Counted from the stretch's first letter, positions 1-8,063 are shown. The stretch: 64,000 nucleotides of DNA from WRMS01 sp038562165 (GCA_038562165.1 JBCFAO010000008.1:37528-101527); one strand, 5' to 3'. The notes: generated by a model not told the origin, from the sequence alone. A program made the numbers and translations.

Positions 1-30
1 GGCGCTATACCAAACACAAAGGCGGAAGTT

Positions 31-1053
31 TTGTTGTTTATGAGAAAAACATTTCTGGGCAAACGCCATAATACCTGCCCGCCCCATTGGGATAAGCAAA
101 TAGGCGGCAACCCCTTCCTTCATTCCTCTGTTTTAAATGCGGCGCGGCACTCGGATACTCCTTTTTATTACGTCACCCACCGGTCGTATATCTGCTGCGA
201 ATATAAAAGCAAACTCAATCTCTTTACCTTTGGCAAGCTGCGCCTGGAAATCCCCATGACGGTGGTAGGGCTGCCCGCTTCTTTCGATATGCCCGGCTGC
301 AGCGGCAACATCCGGGAGCTGATTGCCGATTATCAAAAAAGAGCAGGACTGTTCCTGCTCTTAAACCTTCTGCCCGGGGAGTCTCTGCCCAAAGGCGTCG
401 CCAGCGGCGAAACCCTTGGCGCCTGCATCTTCCAAAACCCCTTTGCCAGCTTTGAGGAATATCTGGACTGCCTGCGCAGCGGCTACCGGCGCCGTGTCAA
501 AACCGCTTTAGAAAAGGGGGGCAAGCTTCAATTAAAGCGAATCACTCCCCAGGAATTTTCCGACGCAACCCACCGTCTTTATTTAAATGTGCTGAACCGC
601 TCCCAATACCCCTTGGAAACCCTGAAAAAGGAGTTCTTCCAGGAAATCGGTTGCGAAATCTACGCCTTTTACCACGGGGATGTGCAGATGGCCTTTTTTT
701 GCCTGTCCCAGCATGGCGAGGGTCTGCATTTTCTCTTTGGAGGAATGGACTATGCCCAAAGGGACCGCTTTGATTTGTACTGCAACATGCTGCTTGCCAT
801 CATCCGGATCGGCATCGAAAAAGGCTGCTCCAGCATTGACTTTGGCCAAACGGCGGAAGATCTCAAGTGCAAGCTGGGCTGCAAAATCGAAAAACGTTAT
901 ATGGCCGCCTTCAGCCGCTACAGAAGCGTCAATCTGCTGCTGCTGCTGCTGAGTCCGCTGCTGCAATACCGCTGCCGGGACTATTCCTACAGAGTTTTTA
1001 AGGATCCGGCTATTTTAAGAAATCCTGACGTCCGGGGTCTGCATGGTCTTTGA
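31..1053 (+). CDS. GNAT-fold (BioF2/FemAB-like) acyltransferase, possibly 5'-partial
   Basis: The product looks like a BioF2-like/FemAB-like GNAT acyltransferase, a family that transfers acyl or aminoacyl groups; no substrate can be deduced. The C-terminal half carries the GNAT-like pattern: a basic patch (YRRRVKTAL), then GDVQMAFFCL, LHFLFGGMDY and SSIDFGQTAEDLKCKLGCK, typical of the second acyltransferase lobe. The reading frame is open to base 1, so translation may begin outside the window. Inside it, TTG at 31 or 34 or ATG at 40 are possible, with a weak AAAGGCGG upstream. The 3' end overlaps the convergent flavoenzyme gene by 44 bp. The family call is moderately sure; the start is unsure. 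Confidence 0.6.
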   Translation: MLFMRKTFLGKRHNTCPPHWDKQIGGNPFLHSSVLNAARHSDTPFYYVTHRSYICCEYKSKLNLFTFGKLRLEIPMTVVGLPASFDMPGCSGNIRELIADYQKRAGLFLLLNLLPGESLPKGVASGETLGACIFQNPFASFEEYLDCLRSGYRRRVKTALEKGGKLQLKRITPQEFSDATHRLYLNVLNRSQYPLETLKKEFFQEIGCEIYAFYHGDVQMAFFCLSQHGEGLHFLFGGMDYAQRDRFDLYCNMLLAIIRIGIEKGCSSIDFGQTAEDLKCKLGCKIEKRYMAAFSRYRSVNLLLLLLSPLLQYRCRDYSYRVFKDPAILRNPDVRGLHGL

Positions 1054-2500
1054 CATAACGGAACCGGCGATATGCTCTGTCATCTGCCGGCTTTTCCTTT
1101 ACCGCTTCCGTCTCCGGACCCGTAAAAACCGCCGCTTTTGCTTGCTTGCGGCCTCTGCTTTTGAGCCCTTGAGGAAAGGTGAAAATATTGCAGGGATCAT
1201 ACTGCTTTTTGATCTCTTTAAGCAAGGCGGCATGACCACCATAATACTCTTTCAAATAGTTGGCCAGCCGGCTATAGGGAAAGTTAACGTAAGACCCTGT
1301 CGTCAGGGAGGCCAGCGCCGGAAAGCGGCGGTTGATCCAGTTTCTGTTGGCCCCGGCAAATCTATTTTCCTCCCATATCGTCTCCAGCCAGATAATATAG
1401 TCTGCCTGCCGGTAAAAAAAGGCTGTTTGATCTGTCCCTATTTCCCGGACCTTGCCGCCCAAGGCATACATGGATAGTCCGGCAAATAAAGAGCCCGGCG
1501 GACGCAGACCGATTAGCTTTACAAGCTCGGTGATTTCCCTTTGATTAAAACTGCGCATAACAAACCGGCTGACTGACTGGAATTTTTCAGAATCGGGATA
1601 ATTGCTGCCGACGATCGTTACAGCTTCAAGAAACGGCAAATACTGAAAACTGCATTCCGCCCCTTCCAGCCTGGTGAAAGGTTCCATGAGCACCTTCGCC
1701 TCATCAGCTTCGCCGTAAAAAACACCTCGAACCAGCATAGCCAAACCGTCGTTTGCGGAGTTGTATATCCTTGAAATCAGCGTAATTCTGGGATCGGCGT
1801 CCTTCAGCCATTGCTGCCAGGTTGCCAGGAATACCTCCTGTCCTGCCGCCGTGGCCTGGAGGTAATCGATTTCTATCAAAGTCACGTTGTCCGCTTTCGG
1901 CGGCAGCCTGAATACCATGGATACAATGACGCCGAAATTGCCGCCGCCGGCGCCGCGGCAAGCCCAAAAAAGTTCGGCATTACGGCGTCGGCTGGCCTTG
2001 ATCAAACCTCCTTCGCCATTGACAAGCTCAATTTCTTCAAGGCTGTCGCATCCCAAGCCCAGATAGCGGCAGGACAGGCCCCAGCCTCCTCCCGTCACAT
2101 AGCCGCTGACTCCCACGGTAGGGCAAGTGCCGCCGGGAAAGGGATAGCCCCTGGCAGATACAAATTCATAGACCTGGCGGTTGGTTACGCCTCCTTCCAG
2201 CGTTAAAAGACCCCTCTCCTCATCCAAGCTGATGCTATTCATCCCGCTTACATCCACAACCAGGGTGCTGCTGCCGTTGGAATAACCTTCATAATTGTGA
2301 CCGCCGCTGCGGATGCGCAAAGGTATTCTATACCTTCTTGCCCAGTTTACCGCCTTTGCCACATCCTCTTTATTCCGGCAATAATTGATAATCAGCGGAT
2401 ACTGTTGAATGGCCCGGTTGTAATCCTGACGGGCTTGGTTGTAGCCAGGATCTTCCGGCAGAACGATATGACCTCCGAGGCCCCAAAGACAAATATCCAA
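1010..2500 (-). CDS. FAD-binding oxidoreductase, berberine bridge enzyme-like
   Basis: A 496-residue flavoprotein oxidase or dehydrogenase with an FAD_binding_4 (PCMH-type) domain at about residues 30-210 and a C-terminal BBE segment (YYGGHAALLKEIKKQYDPCNIF). Both covalent FAD anchors of the bicovalent subfamily are visible: His68 in RSGGHNYEG and Cys126 in GGTCPTVG. Such enzymes usually oxidise sugars, alcohols or alkaloids with O2 as acceptor, so the gene is odd in a strict anaerobe and another acceptor may be used. I place the start at TTG 2500 because AGGAGGGAG sits 9 bases upstream; an ATG at 2605 would lie inside the hydF terminator hairpin. About 45 residues follow the BBE motif and are not recognisable. 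Confidence 0.85.
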   Translation of the reverse strand: MDICLWGLGGHIVLPEDPGYNQARQDYNRAIQQYPLIINYCRNKEDVAKAVNWARRYRIPLRIRSGGHNYEGYSNGSSTLVVDVSGMNSISLDEERGLLTLEGGVTNRQVYEFVSARGYPFPGGTCPTVGVSGYVTGGGWGLSCRYLGLGCDSLEEIELVNGEGGLIKASRRRNAELFWACRGAGGGNFGVIVSMVFRLPPKADNVTLIEIDYLQATAAGQEVFLATWQQWLKDADPRITLISRIYNSANDGLAMLVRGVFYGEADEAKVLMEPFTRLEGAECSFQYLPFLEAVTIVGSNYPDSEKFQSVSRFVMRSFNQREITELVKLIGLRPPGSLFAGLSMYALGGKVREIGTDQTAFFYRQADYIIWLETIWEENRFAGANRNWINRRFPALASLTTGSYVNFPYSRLANYLKEYYGGHAALLKEIKKQYDPCNIFTFPQGLKSRGRKQAKAAVFTGPETEAVKEKPADDRAYRRFRYVKDHADPGRQDFLK

Positions 2501-2575
2501 ATAGACCAGCTCCCTCCTCGGTTCTTTCCGATATACAAGATATGAAAAGCTCTCGATTATGGTTCTTGTCCATAG

Positions 2576-2627
2576 GAAAAAGAAGCCGCGCAAATGGGAA
2601 CCCATTATTTGCGCCGGCTTCTTTTTT
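2576..2627 (-). terminator. Rho-independent terminator after hydF (bidirectional)
   Basis: A long inverted repeat (arms about 18 bases, 2582-2621) is followed on the minus strand by a T tract (2576-2581) and on the plus strand by another (2622-2627). It sits 10 bases past the hydF stop codon and would end the hyd operon. Confidence 0.8.
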
Positions 2628-2635
2628 GTGGTCTT

Positions 2636-3841
2636 TTATTTTTCTGTTTCCGCCAAAAGCTGAGGAAACATGGCGATGCTGCGCCCCAGGATGCCCTGCA
2701 TGGCGGCAATGGCAATACCGTAGTTGGTAATGGGCACCTGCTGGTCCACTGCGCATTTCTGGCGGTATTTGACCTCCCGCTCGTTGAGCATGCAGCCGCC
2801 GCAATGGATGACCAGCTTATATTGCTGCAAATCATCAGGGAATTCCCTGCCGGCAGTAAAGACAAACTCCGGCTCCCTGCCCGTATAGCTCCTGACCCAA
2901 CGGGGCAGCTTCACCGTGCCAATGTCGTCACATTGACGGTGGTGGGTACAGCCTTCGCAAATCAATACTTTATCTCCATCCTGCAGCCCTTTCAGCGCTG
3001 CCGCTCCCTTTACGGCGGTATCCAGCAAACCTTTGTAGCGAGCAAAGAGGATCGAAAAAGAAGTCAGCGGGATATCCCCGGGCACTATGGCGTCAACCTG
3101 GGCAAAAACCTGGCTGTCGGTAATGACCAGTTTAGGCTTCTGCCCCAGCTTTTCCAGAGTCTCCGCCAATTCAGACTCCCTGACCACGATAGACACAGCC
3201 CCTGTGTCAAGAATATCCCGAATGGTTTGCTGCTGAGGCAGAATCAAGCGGCCTTTAGGGGCGGCTTTGTCAATCGGGGTGACCAGAATCACAAAATCCA
3301 TAGGCTGGATCAAATCAGCCACCAGCCGCTGCTGAGGCTCCTCTGTCAGGGCCAGGGCGGCAATTTTGTTCTTCAACGCCTCAATGTGCAAACCACTTTT
3401 GGCGCTGATCCATATTTCATTGACTTTTTCCGGCTCCGTCCCCGGCAAGAGGTCGGTCTTATTCCAGACGATGATATAAGGAATCTGCTTTTCCTTGAAG
3501 AGTCCGATCAACTCTCTGTCTTGTTCACCTTGGCCCACTGAAGCATCCACCACCAACAAGGCCACGTCGGTTTTATTCAGCACTTGCTTGGCCTTGCGGA
3601 TGCGCAGCTCTCCCAATACTCCCTCATCATCTATGCCGGGTGTGTCAATAATCATCACCGGCCCCAGGGGCAAAAGCTCCATAGCTTTGTAAACCGGGTC
3701 CGTAGTAGTGCCCTTCATTTCAGAGACAATGGCAAAATCCTGGCCGGTAACGGCATTGATCACGCTGGATTTACCGGCATTGCGGTTGCCAAAAATGCCG
3801 ATATGAATACGGTTAGCGCTGGGAGTCTCATTAAGACTCAT
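2636..3841 (-). CDS. hydF: [FeFe] hydrogenase H-cluster maturation GTPase HydF
   Basis: HydF is the cytoplasmic scaffold that assembles the diiron subcluster made by HydE and HydG and hands it to apo-hydrogenase. The 401-residue protein has the expected order: an N-terminal Ras-like GTPase domain (Walker A GNRNAGKS at 18-25, DTPG, NKTD), a dimerisation domain, and a C-terminal [4Fe-4S] domain with the CTHH and HCGGC motifs that supply the cluster ligands. The start is taken at the second in-frame ATG (3841), which has GGGG nine bases upstream and gives the usual MSLNETPSANR N-terminus; an ATG at 3850 is the alternative. It lies 12 bases after hydG as the last gene of the operon. Length and motifs are normal. 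Confidence 0.97.
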   Translation of the reverse strand: MSLNETPSANRIHIGIFGNRNAGKSSVINAVTGQDFAIVSEMKGTTTDPVYKAMELLPLGPVMIIDTPGIDDEGVLGELRIRKAKQVLNKTDVALLVVDASVGQGEQDRELIGLFKEKQIPYIIVWNKTDLLPGTEPEKVNEIWISAKSGLHIEALKNKIAALALTEEPQQRLVADLIQPMDFVILVTPIDKAAPKGRLILPQQQTIRDILDTGAVSIVVRESELAETLEKLGQKPKLVITDSQVFAQVDAIVPGDIPLTSFSILFARYKGLLDTAVKGAAALKGLQDGDKVLICEGCTHHRQCDDIGTVKLPRWVRSYTGREPEFVFTAGREFPDDLQQYKLVIHCGGCMLNEREVKYRQKCAVDQQVPITNYGIAIAAMQGILGRSIAMFPQLLAETEK

Positions 3842-3853
3842 ATTAATCATCCC

Positions 3854-5272
3854 CTACAATCGAAAATCTCTTTGCCCCTGTTCAATACGTAAAAGGTTAT
3901 CCCGGACAATCTGTTTTACCTTATCCCTGGGTATATTACCGATTTCCGCCCCGATTAAAGCCTCGCCCAGAGCCTTCGTTGAAGCGGAGGCATAATCCGT
4001 CACATATTCCTTAAGTGTCATTAAAGCATTGGGATGGCAGCAGTTTTGCAGATTGCCGCTTTTACACAGGCTCATAAAGCGGTCGCCGGTGCGGCCTTCC
4101 CGGTAGCAGGCCGTGCAAAAGCTGGGAATGTAGCCTAATTTCATCAGCCATTCCACAATCTCATCCAAGGTTCTCTTATCGCTGACGTCGAATTGCTCGG
4201 AGTTCTCATCTTCCGGCTGAGGCTCGTAATAGCCGCCCACACTGGTTTTGGAGCCGCCGCTAATCTGCGAAACGCCCAAATGGAGCACTCTTTCCCGGCA
4301 GGCCTGGCTTTCTCTGGTAGAAACGATCATACCGGTATAAGGGGCGGCAATGCGGATGCAGGCAATGATCTTGGCAAAGGTATCGTCATCAATGCCGTTG
4401 TCAAAGGCTCCGGGATCGATGCCGTCAGCCTGGCGGATTCGCGGTACGCTGATGGTATGGGGCCCCACACCCTGGGCTGCCTCCAAATGCTCCGCGTGCA
4501 TCAATAATGCGGCAAATTCATAGCGGTAAAGCTCTAAGCCAAAGAGCACCCCTAAACCCACATCATCGATGCCCCCTTCCATGGCCCGGTCCATGGCCTC
4601 GGTATGGTAGGCATAATTATGCTTGGGGCCCGTAGGATGGAGCTTCTCATAGCTATCTTTGTGATAGGTCTCCTGAAAAAGGATGTATGTTCCAATCTCA
4701 GCGTCCCTGAGTTTCCTGTAGTTCTCCACTGTCGTGGCCGCAATATTCACATTAACCCGGCGGATGGAGCCGTTTTTGTGCTTGACGCTGTAGATAGTCT
4801 CGATGCATTCCAGAATGTATTCGATGGGACTATGGATGGGATCTTCCCCGGACTCAATAGCCAGCCGCTTATGGCCCATATCCTGCAAAGCCCTGACCTC
4901 CCGGGCCACTTCCTCCTGGGTCAGCTTCTTTCTGGCAATATGGGTATTCTTTTGGTGATAAGGGCAGTATACACAGCCATTTATACAATGATTTGACAGG
5001 TACAAGGGGGCAAACATCACAATGCGGTTGCCATAGTAATCCTTTTTGATCTGTTCCGCTAAAGCATAGATTTCCTTGTTCTTCTCTTCAAGAGTGCAAT
5101 CCAGCAAAAGGGCGGCCTCCCGGTGGGACAGGCCCTTGCGCAGCCTGGCTTTGGCAATAATTGCGTCAATGAGCTCCCTGTTTTCCTTATTGGCCTCAGC
5201 ATAAGCCAGGGTTTCCAGAACCTCCTCGTGGGCAATGAATTCTTCTGCACATAAAGACTTGGGATTGTACAT
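3854..5272 (-). CDS. hydG: [FeFe] hydrogenase maturase HydG, radical SAM tyrosine lyase
   Basis: HydG cleaves tyrosine to p-cresol and dehydroglycine and delivers the CO and CN ligands of the H-cluster as an Fe(CO)2(CN) synthon. The 472-residue protein has the radical SAM motif Cys96-x3-Cys100-x2-Cys103 (HCINGCVYCPYH) and the C-terminal auxiliary cluster motif CTAC followed about 22 residues later by Cys in the LQNCCHPNA segment, which distinguishes HydG from ThiH. AAAGGAG precedes the ATG. The upstream hydE stop is about 70 bases away, with no promoter that I can see between them, so the genes are probably cotranscribed. Confidence 0.97.
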   Translation of the reverse strand: MYNPKSLCAEEFIAHEEVLETLAYAEANKENRELIDAIIAKARLRKGLSHREAALLLDCTLEEKNKEIYALAEQIKKDYYGNRIVMFAPLYLSNHCINGCVYCPYHQKNTHIARKKLTQEEVAREVRALQDMGHKRLAIESGEDPIHSPIEYILECIETIYSVKHKNGSIRRVNVNIAATTVENYRKLRDAEIGTYILFQETYHKDSYEKLHPTGPKHNYAYHTEAMDRAMEGGIDDVGLGVLFGLELYRYEFAALLMHAEHLEAAQGVGPHTISVPRIRQADGIDPGAFDNGIDDDTFAKIIACIRIAAPYTGMIVSTRESQACRERVLHLGVSQISGGSKTSVGGYYEPQPEDENSEQFDVSDKRTLDEIVEWLMKLGYIPSFCTACYREGRTGDRFMSLCKSGNLQNCCHPNALMTLKEYVTDYASASTKALGEALIGAEIGNIPRDKVKQIVRDNLLRIEQGQRDFRL

Positions 5273-5341
5273 AGCTGCTCCTTTCTTTCGGGTCAGATTT
5301 TTCTTTCCCGGCAGGTTAATCGGATTTATATCTATATGGCT

Positions 5342-6412
5342 TCAATGGCTGGCAACAGCCTCAATAGCCTTATAGTCGCCTCTGTCCACCACCAGGCGAT
5401 AACCTACAGATTCCATACGCCCGGCCAGGCAGTTGCGGCATTCTGCGGCTTCGTCCCCGGTACAAATTTTATTATCATAGAGCATATATTTTTTACGCAC
5501 ATTTAGTGGTGAAAGATTTGGCATTACTACATTGCCTCCGGCCAAAACCCCTTTCTCCCGGCCTGCGGGATGGATAGTCCCCAAAGCGGTAGTCACAGGC
5601 AGCAGCACCCCCGGCAGCATCAGCCGGATAATCCCCAGCAAAAACAAGGTAAGCTCCAGGGAGCCGGCAGGATAAGCCGCAAAAGGCGTGGCGCTGTGGG
5701 GAATGAAAGGGCCGATACCGACCATATGGGGATCCAGCTCTTTGATAAAGAGCAGATCCGCCACCAGGCATTCATTGGTCTGATAAGGAGATCCTACCAT
5801 GAAGCCGCAGCCCACCTGATAGCCGATATCCTTCAGTTCCCGCAAGCATTGCTGACGGCGCTGCAAAGACATCTCTCCGGGATGCAGCTTGCCGTAATGG
5901 CCGCCATCAGCAGTTTCATGGCGCAGCAGGTAGCGGTCGGCCCCGGCGGCGAAATAAGCTTCATAGCTTTCGCGGTTTTTTTCGCCCAGAGAAAGAGTCA
6001 CGGCACAGTCGGGATGAGCTTTTTTGATGGCCCGGACAATATCGGCAATTTTCTCATCACTATAAAAAGGGTCCTCGCCTCCCTGGAGAACAAAGGTGCG
6101 AAACCCCAGATCATAACCGGCGGCGCAGCACTCCAGAATCTGCCCTTTATCCAGCCGGTACCGCTCCGCCGCTTGATTGCTTTTGCGGATGCCGCAATAG
6201 TAGCAATCATTCTTGCAATAGCTGGTAAACTCAATCAGCCCCCGGGTATAAACCTCATCGCCATACACACGTTGCCTGACGGCCCGGGCCCGCTCAAAAA
6301 GGTATTGGGCGGTTTCCGTGCAATTGTCGGCCAGCAGGGCCAGGTACTCGCCAGAGCTTAAAGCCCCGTTGCTCTCCAGCTTGTCAATCAGAAACCTGCT
6401 CTCATTATTCAC
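5342..6412 (-). CDS. hydE: [FeFe] hydrogenase maturase HydE, radical SAM
   Basis: HydE is the radical SAM maturase that converts the HydG-derived synthon towards the dithiomethylamine-bridged diiron unit. The 356-residue protein carries Cys66-x3-Cys70-x2-Cys73 (YCKNDCYYCG) and the conserved LQGGEDP segment typical of HydE/BioB-type barrels. It starts with GTG at 6412, and this codon overlaps the TGA of the preceding TM1266-type gene (GTGA), which implies translational coupling. The C-terminal CRNCLAGRMESVGY segment has a further Cys-x2-Cys pair, at the place where some HydE proteins bind an auxiliary cluster. Confidence 0.96.
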   Translation of the reverse strand: MNNESRFLIDKLESNGALSSGEYLALLADNCTETAQYLFERARAVRQRVYGDEVYTRGLIEFTSYCKNDCYYCGIRKSNQAAERYRLDKGQILECCAAGYDLGFRTFVLQGGEDPFYSDEKIADIVRAIKKAHPDCAVTLSLGEKNRESYEAYFAAGADRYLLRHETADGGHYGKLHPGEMSLQRRQQCLRELKDIGYQVGCGFMVGSPYQTNECLVADLLFIKELDPHMVGIGPFIPHSATPFAAYPAGSLELTLFLLGIIRLMLPGVLLPVTTALGTIHPAGREKGVLAGGNVVMPNLSPLNVRKKYMLYDNKICTGDEAAECRNCLAGRMESVGYRLVVDRGDYKAIEAVASH

Positions 6413-6666
6413 TGCTGACCTCCCACATTGGAATAAGCCGTCTTGGCGCTGACACCGGGCAGCTTGCCCACTTTGCCGGATAGAGCGCTGATCGTATCCT
6501 GGGGCGCATCCACGGCTACGCTGATGATAGAGACTTTTCTCTCCCGGTAGGGTATGCCCATACGGCCGATAATGTAAGGTGAATAGGCGTGCAATATACT
6601 GTTGAGCTTCTCCACAGAATCAGGATTTTCCACGATAATGCCGATAATCGCTACTCTTGTTTCCAT
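6409..6666 (-). CDS. TM1266-family iron-only hydrogenase system regulator
   Basis: An 85-residue protein of the TM1266 family, ACT/NikR-C-like small domains found next to [FeFe]-hydrogenase genes and annotated as putative hydrogenase system regulators; the biochemical role is not established. Recognisable parts are the beta-strand start RVAIIGIIVENPDSVEKLN, IIGRMGIPYRERKVSIISVAVDA and KLPGVSAKTAYS. The start is the ATG at 6666 with AGGAGG upstream; a longer upstream frame has no ribosome binding site. It is the first gene of the hyd operon and overlaps hydE by 4 bases. It has no visible DNA-binding segment, so it may sense a ligand or bind another protein. Confidence 0.9.
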   Translation of the reverse strand: METRVAIIGIIVENPDSVEKLNSILHAYSPYIIGRMGIPYRERKVSIISVAVDAPQDTISALSGKVGKLPGVSAKTAYSNVGGQQ

Positions 6667-6719
6667 GCTCCATCCTCCTGTTTTATTTTCATTCCCGCTT
6701 TTCAGCACTGCCTCGATTT

Positions 6720-6742
6720 TTGTACAACCTTCATATGTACAA
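6720..6742. repeat. Perfect inverted repeat TTGTACA-N9-TGTACAA in hyd leader
   Basis: Two 7-base arms (6720-6726 and 6736-6742) form a perfect dyad between the leader terminator and the ribosome binding site of the TM1266-type gene. It could be an operator or an RNA hairpin. No protein is assigned. Confidence 0.45.
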
Positions 6743-6751
6743 CTTTGCAAT

Positions 6752-6881
6752 AAAAAAATGCGCTTATGAAAAGCGCATCTGTCGGTATCGATAGCTGGGC
6801 CTTTCACGCAGAACGAATCTTTGTGTCAGTAAGAAAATTTTTCACACTTTGCCGGAAGAAAGCTACTTACGGCGCAGATGC
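6752..6881 (-). ncRNA. Putative riboswitch/attenuator leader of the hyd operon
   Basis: The minus-strand transcript predicted from the promoter at 6886-6913 would begin at or next to GCATCTG (6875-6881). This is perfectly complementary to CAGATGC (6775-6781), enclosing about 93 bases that can form further hairpins (for example GCCG/CGGC and GTGT/ACAC). The 3' arm of that stem is also the 5' arm of a terminator hairpin (ATGCGCTT/AAGCGCAT, 6752-6780) ending in seven T residues. The two folds are mutually exclusive, the classic layout of a transcription-attenuating riboswitch in which a closed aptamer stem permits read-through. I do not recognise the aptamer class. The structure is read from sequence; the regulatory function is inferred. 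Confidence 0.55.
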
Positions 6882-6885
6882 TTAA

Positions 6886-6913
6886 ATCATATCACAGTCC
6901 ATAAGAATGTCAA
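6886..6913 (-). promoter_or_regulatory. Sigma-70-type promoter of the hyd operon
   Basis: TTGACA (6908-6913) and TATGAT (6886-6891) are separated by 16 bases on the minus strand. The -35 box overlaps the stop codon of the upstream DUF364-type gene, and the expected start site falls at the first base of the leader stem. Confidence 0.7.
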
Positions 6914-7752
6914 GACCTGCGGATAACCAGCCGCTCCGCTGATTTGCCAAAGAAATGGTAGCCTGAGCCCCCTTCGGCAATGACATTCAAAAGCTCTTCC
7001 GGCTTAGTGGCCAAGATGCCGCCCAAAAGAGTTACGCCTCTCTTGAAAAAGGCATCGGGCAGCATACTGGCCGTAGGGCCGGTAACAACGACGCGGGCGC
7101 CGGGTTTAGCCAGGGCCAATAAATCCGGCAACGTATCGTTAATAAGGGTGACACCGGTGATCACCAACAAGTCTGCTCCGGGCACCACCTCTCCGGCCCG
7201 GTCCGCCGGCAGGTAATAGGGCAGTTCATACTCTTTTAAGGTTTTGGGATCCATCTCCAGTATGTGAAAATCCGCTTTTGCCGCCCGCAGCTTTTTGATG
7301 ATCGGTATTAAAGCCCCTACCACTACAGCCTTCTCACCAGCTTTAATCTCGACCTCGTCAAAGGCGTCAATCCCTGCAGCCAGCTCATAGCCGCCGTCAA
7401 AAGCATCATCAGCCCAGCAACCGGCGCTCAAGGCGTTTAAGGCCGCAATGCCCAGGGTTTTGCGGAGGATATTATCGCAAAAGATATCTTTCAGGTATTC
7501 CGTCACCGGCCGGCCGGAAAGCCGCCCGGAAAGGGGCATGGCTTTAGCGGAACTGGGGCAGCATACCGCCTCAGGCATTTCTTTGATGGGGGTGAAGCAT
7601 AAACCGCCTTGACCATTGCTAAGTATCACCCCGGAAAAAAACAAGCCTAATACGGCCCGCTCTACCGTAATGGATTTAAGGGAATCCCCCAACCGTTCTT
7701 CAATAAGCGCAACCGTTTCCTGCAAAATAGGATTGCCTGTCCTTTGCTGCAT
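6910..7752 (-). CDS. DUF364/DUF4213-type Rossmann-like protein (putative metal chelation family)
   Basis: A 280-residue cytoplasmic protein resembling the DUF4213-DUF364 family, described in Pfam as a putative heavy-metal chelation domain; its function is unproven. An N-terminal DUF4213-like region (AVLGLFFSGVILSNGQGGLCFTP) precedes a Rossmann-like DUF364 half with KAVVVGALIPIIKKL, DFHILEMDP, GADLLVITGVTLINDTLPDLL and GARVVVTGPTASMLPDAFF. The start is ATG 7752 with GGGAGG upstream; a TTG at 7809 has no ribosome binding site. It has its own strong promoter and ends where the hyd promoter begins. Family members often sit near metal or molybdopterin genes; here the neighbour is hydrogenase maturation. 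Confidence 0.8.
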   Translation of the reverse strand: MQQRTGNPILQETVALIEERLGDSLKSITVERAVLGLFFSGVILSNGQGGLCFTPIKEMPEAVCCPSSAKAMPLSGRLSGRPVTEYLKDIFCDNILRKTLGIAALNALSAGCWADDAFDGGYELAAGIDAFDEVEIKAGEKAVVVGALIPIIKKLRAAKADFHILEMDPKTLKEYELPYYLPADRAGEVVPGADLLVITGVTLINDTLPDLLALAKPGARVVVTGPTASMLPDAFFKRGVTLLGGILATKPEELLNVIAEGGSGYHFFGKSAERLVIRRS

Positions 7753-7829
7753 AATCTTCTTGCCTCCCTGTTTTTGATTCCAGTCATTTGCCGCTTCGAA
7801 TAATTTCAAAAAATAATTTGATAGGAATC

Positions 7830-7858
7830 ATTATACGTATCAGGCAATCTTTCGTCAA
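7830..7858 (-). promoter_or_regulatory. Promoter of the DUF364-type gene
   Basis: TTGACG (7853-7858), a 17-base spacer and TATAAT (7830-7835) on the minus strand. The -35 box is part of a TTCGTCAA/TTGACGAA dyad whose other arm (7883-7890) could serve a divergent plus-strand promoter. Confidence 0.75.
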
Positions 7859-7968
7859 TGTTACATTAAAACCTTATTGCTTTTGACGAATGATAATGTT
7901 ACTATATTTATATCAAGTTGTTTTCCAAAGCAATTTGATATAAAGCTGCCGTATGATAGAATGGGTCA

Positions 7969-8063
7969 TTCCGGCATAATGCAATAGAGCATACTCCCGA
8001 TTCTCAGCACTGAAGCCTCACGGTTTCACATGCAAGGCCGGCAGGAGTATGCTCTATTTTTTG
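7969..8063 (+). ncRNA. Putative small RNA ending in a 15-bp terminator stem
   Basis: Between two minus-strand genes the plus strand has TTGATA-N16-TAGAAT (7935-7962), then about 95 bases, ending in a perfect 15-bp stem (AATAGAGCATACTCC, 7983-7997, with 8044-8058) and a T tract at 8057-8062. The 46-base loop holds its own hairpin (AAGCC-UCAC-GGUUU). The T tract exists only on the plus side, so the hairpin cannot be the pilT terminator. No open reading frame fits. A second, more distal promoter candidate (TTGACG at 7883-7888) would give a longer RNA. I do not recognise the family. Confidence 0.45.

Noticed and set aside
2501..2605. Upstream ATG (2605) for the flavoenzyme gene
   Set aside because: It lies inside the hydF terminator hairpin, has no ribosome binding site and adds 35 residues with no domain match; TTG 2500 has AGGAGGGAG.
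2594..3541. Long plus-strand open frame opposite hydF
   Set aside because: A shadow of hydF: no ribosome binding site, low-complexity composition, opposite a clear gene.
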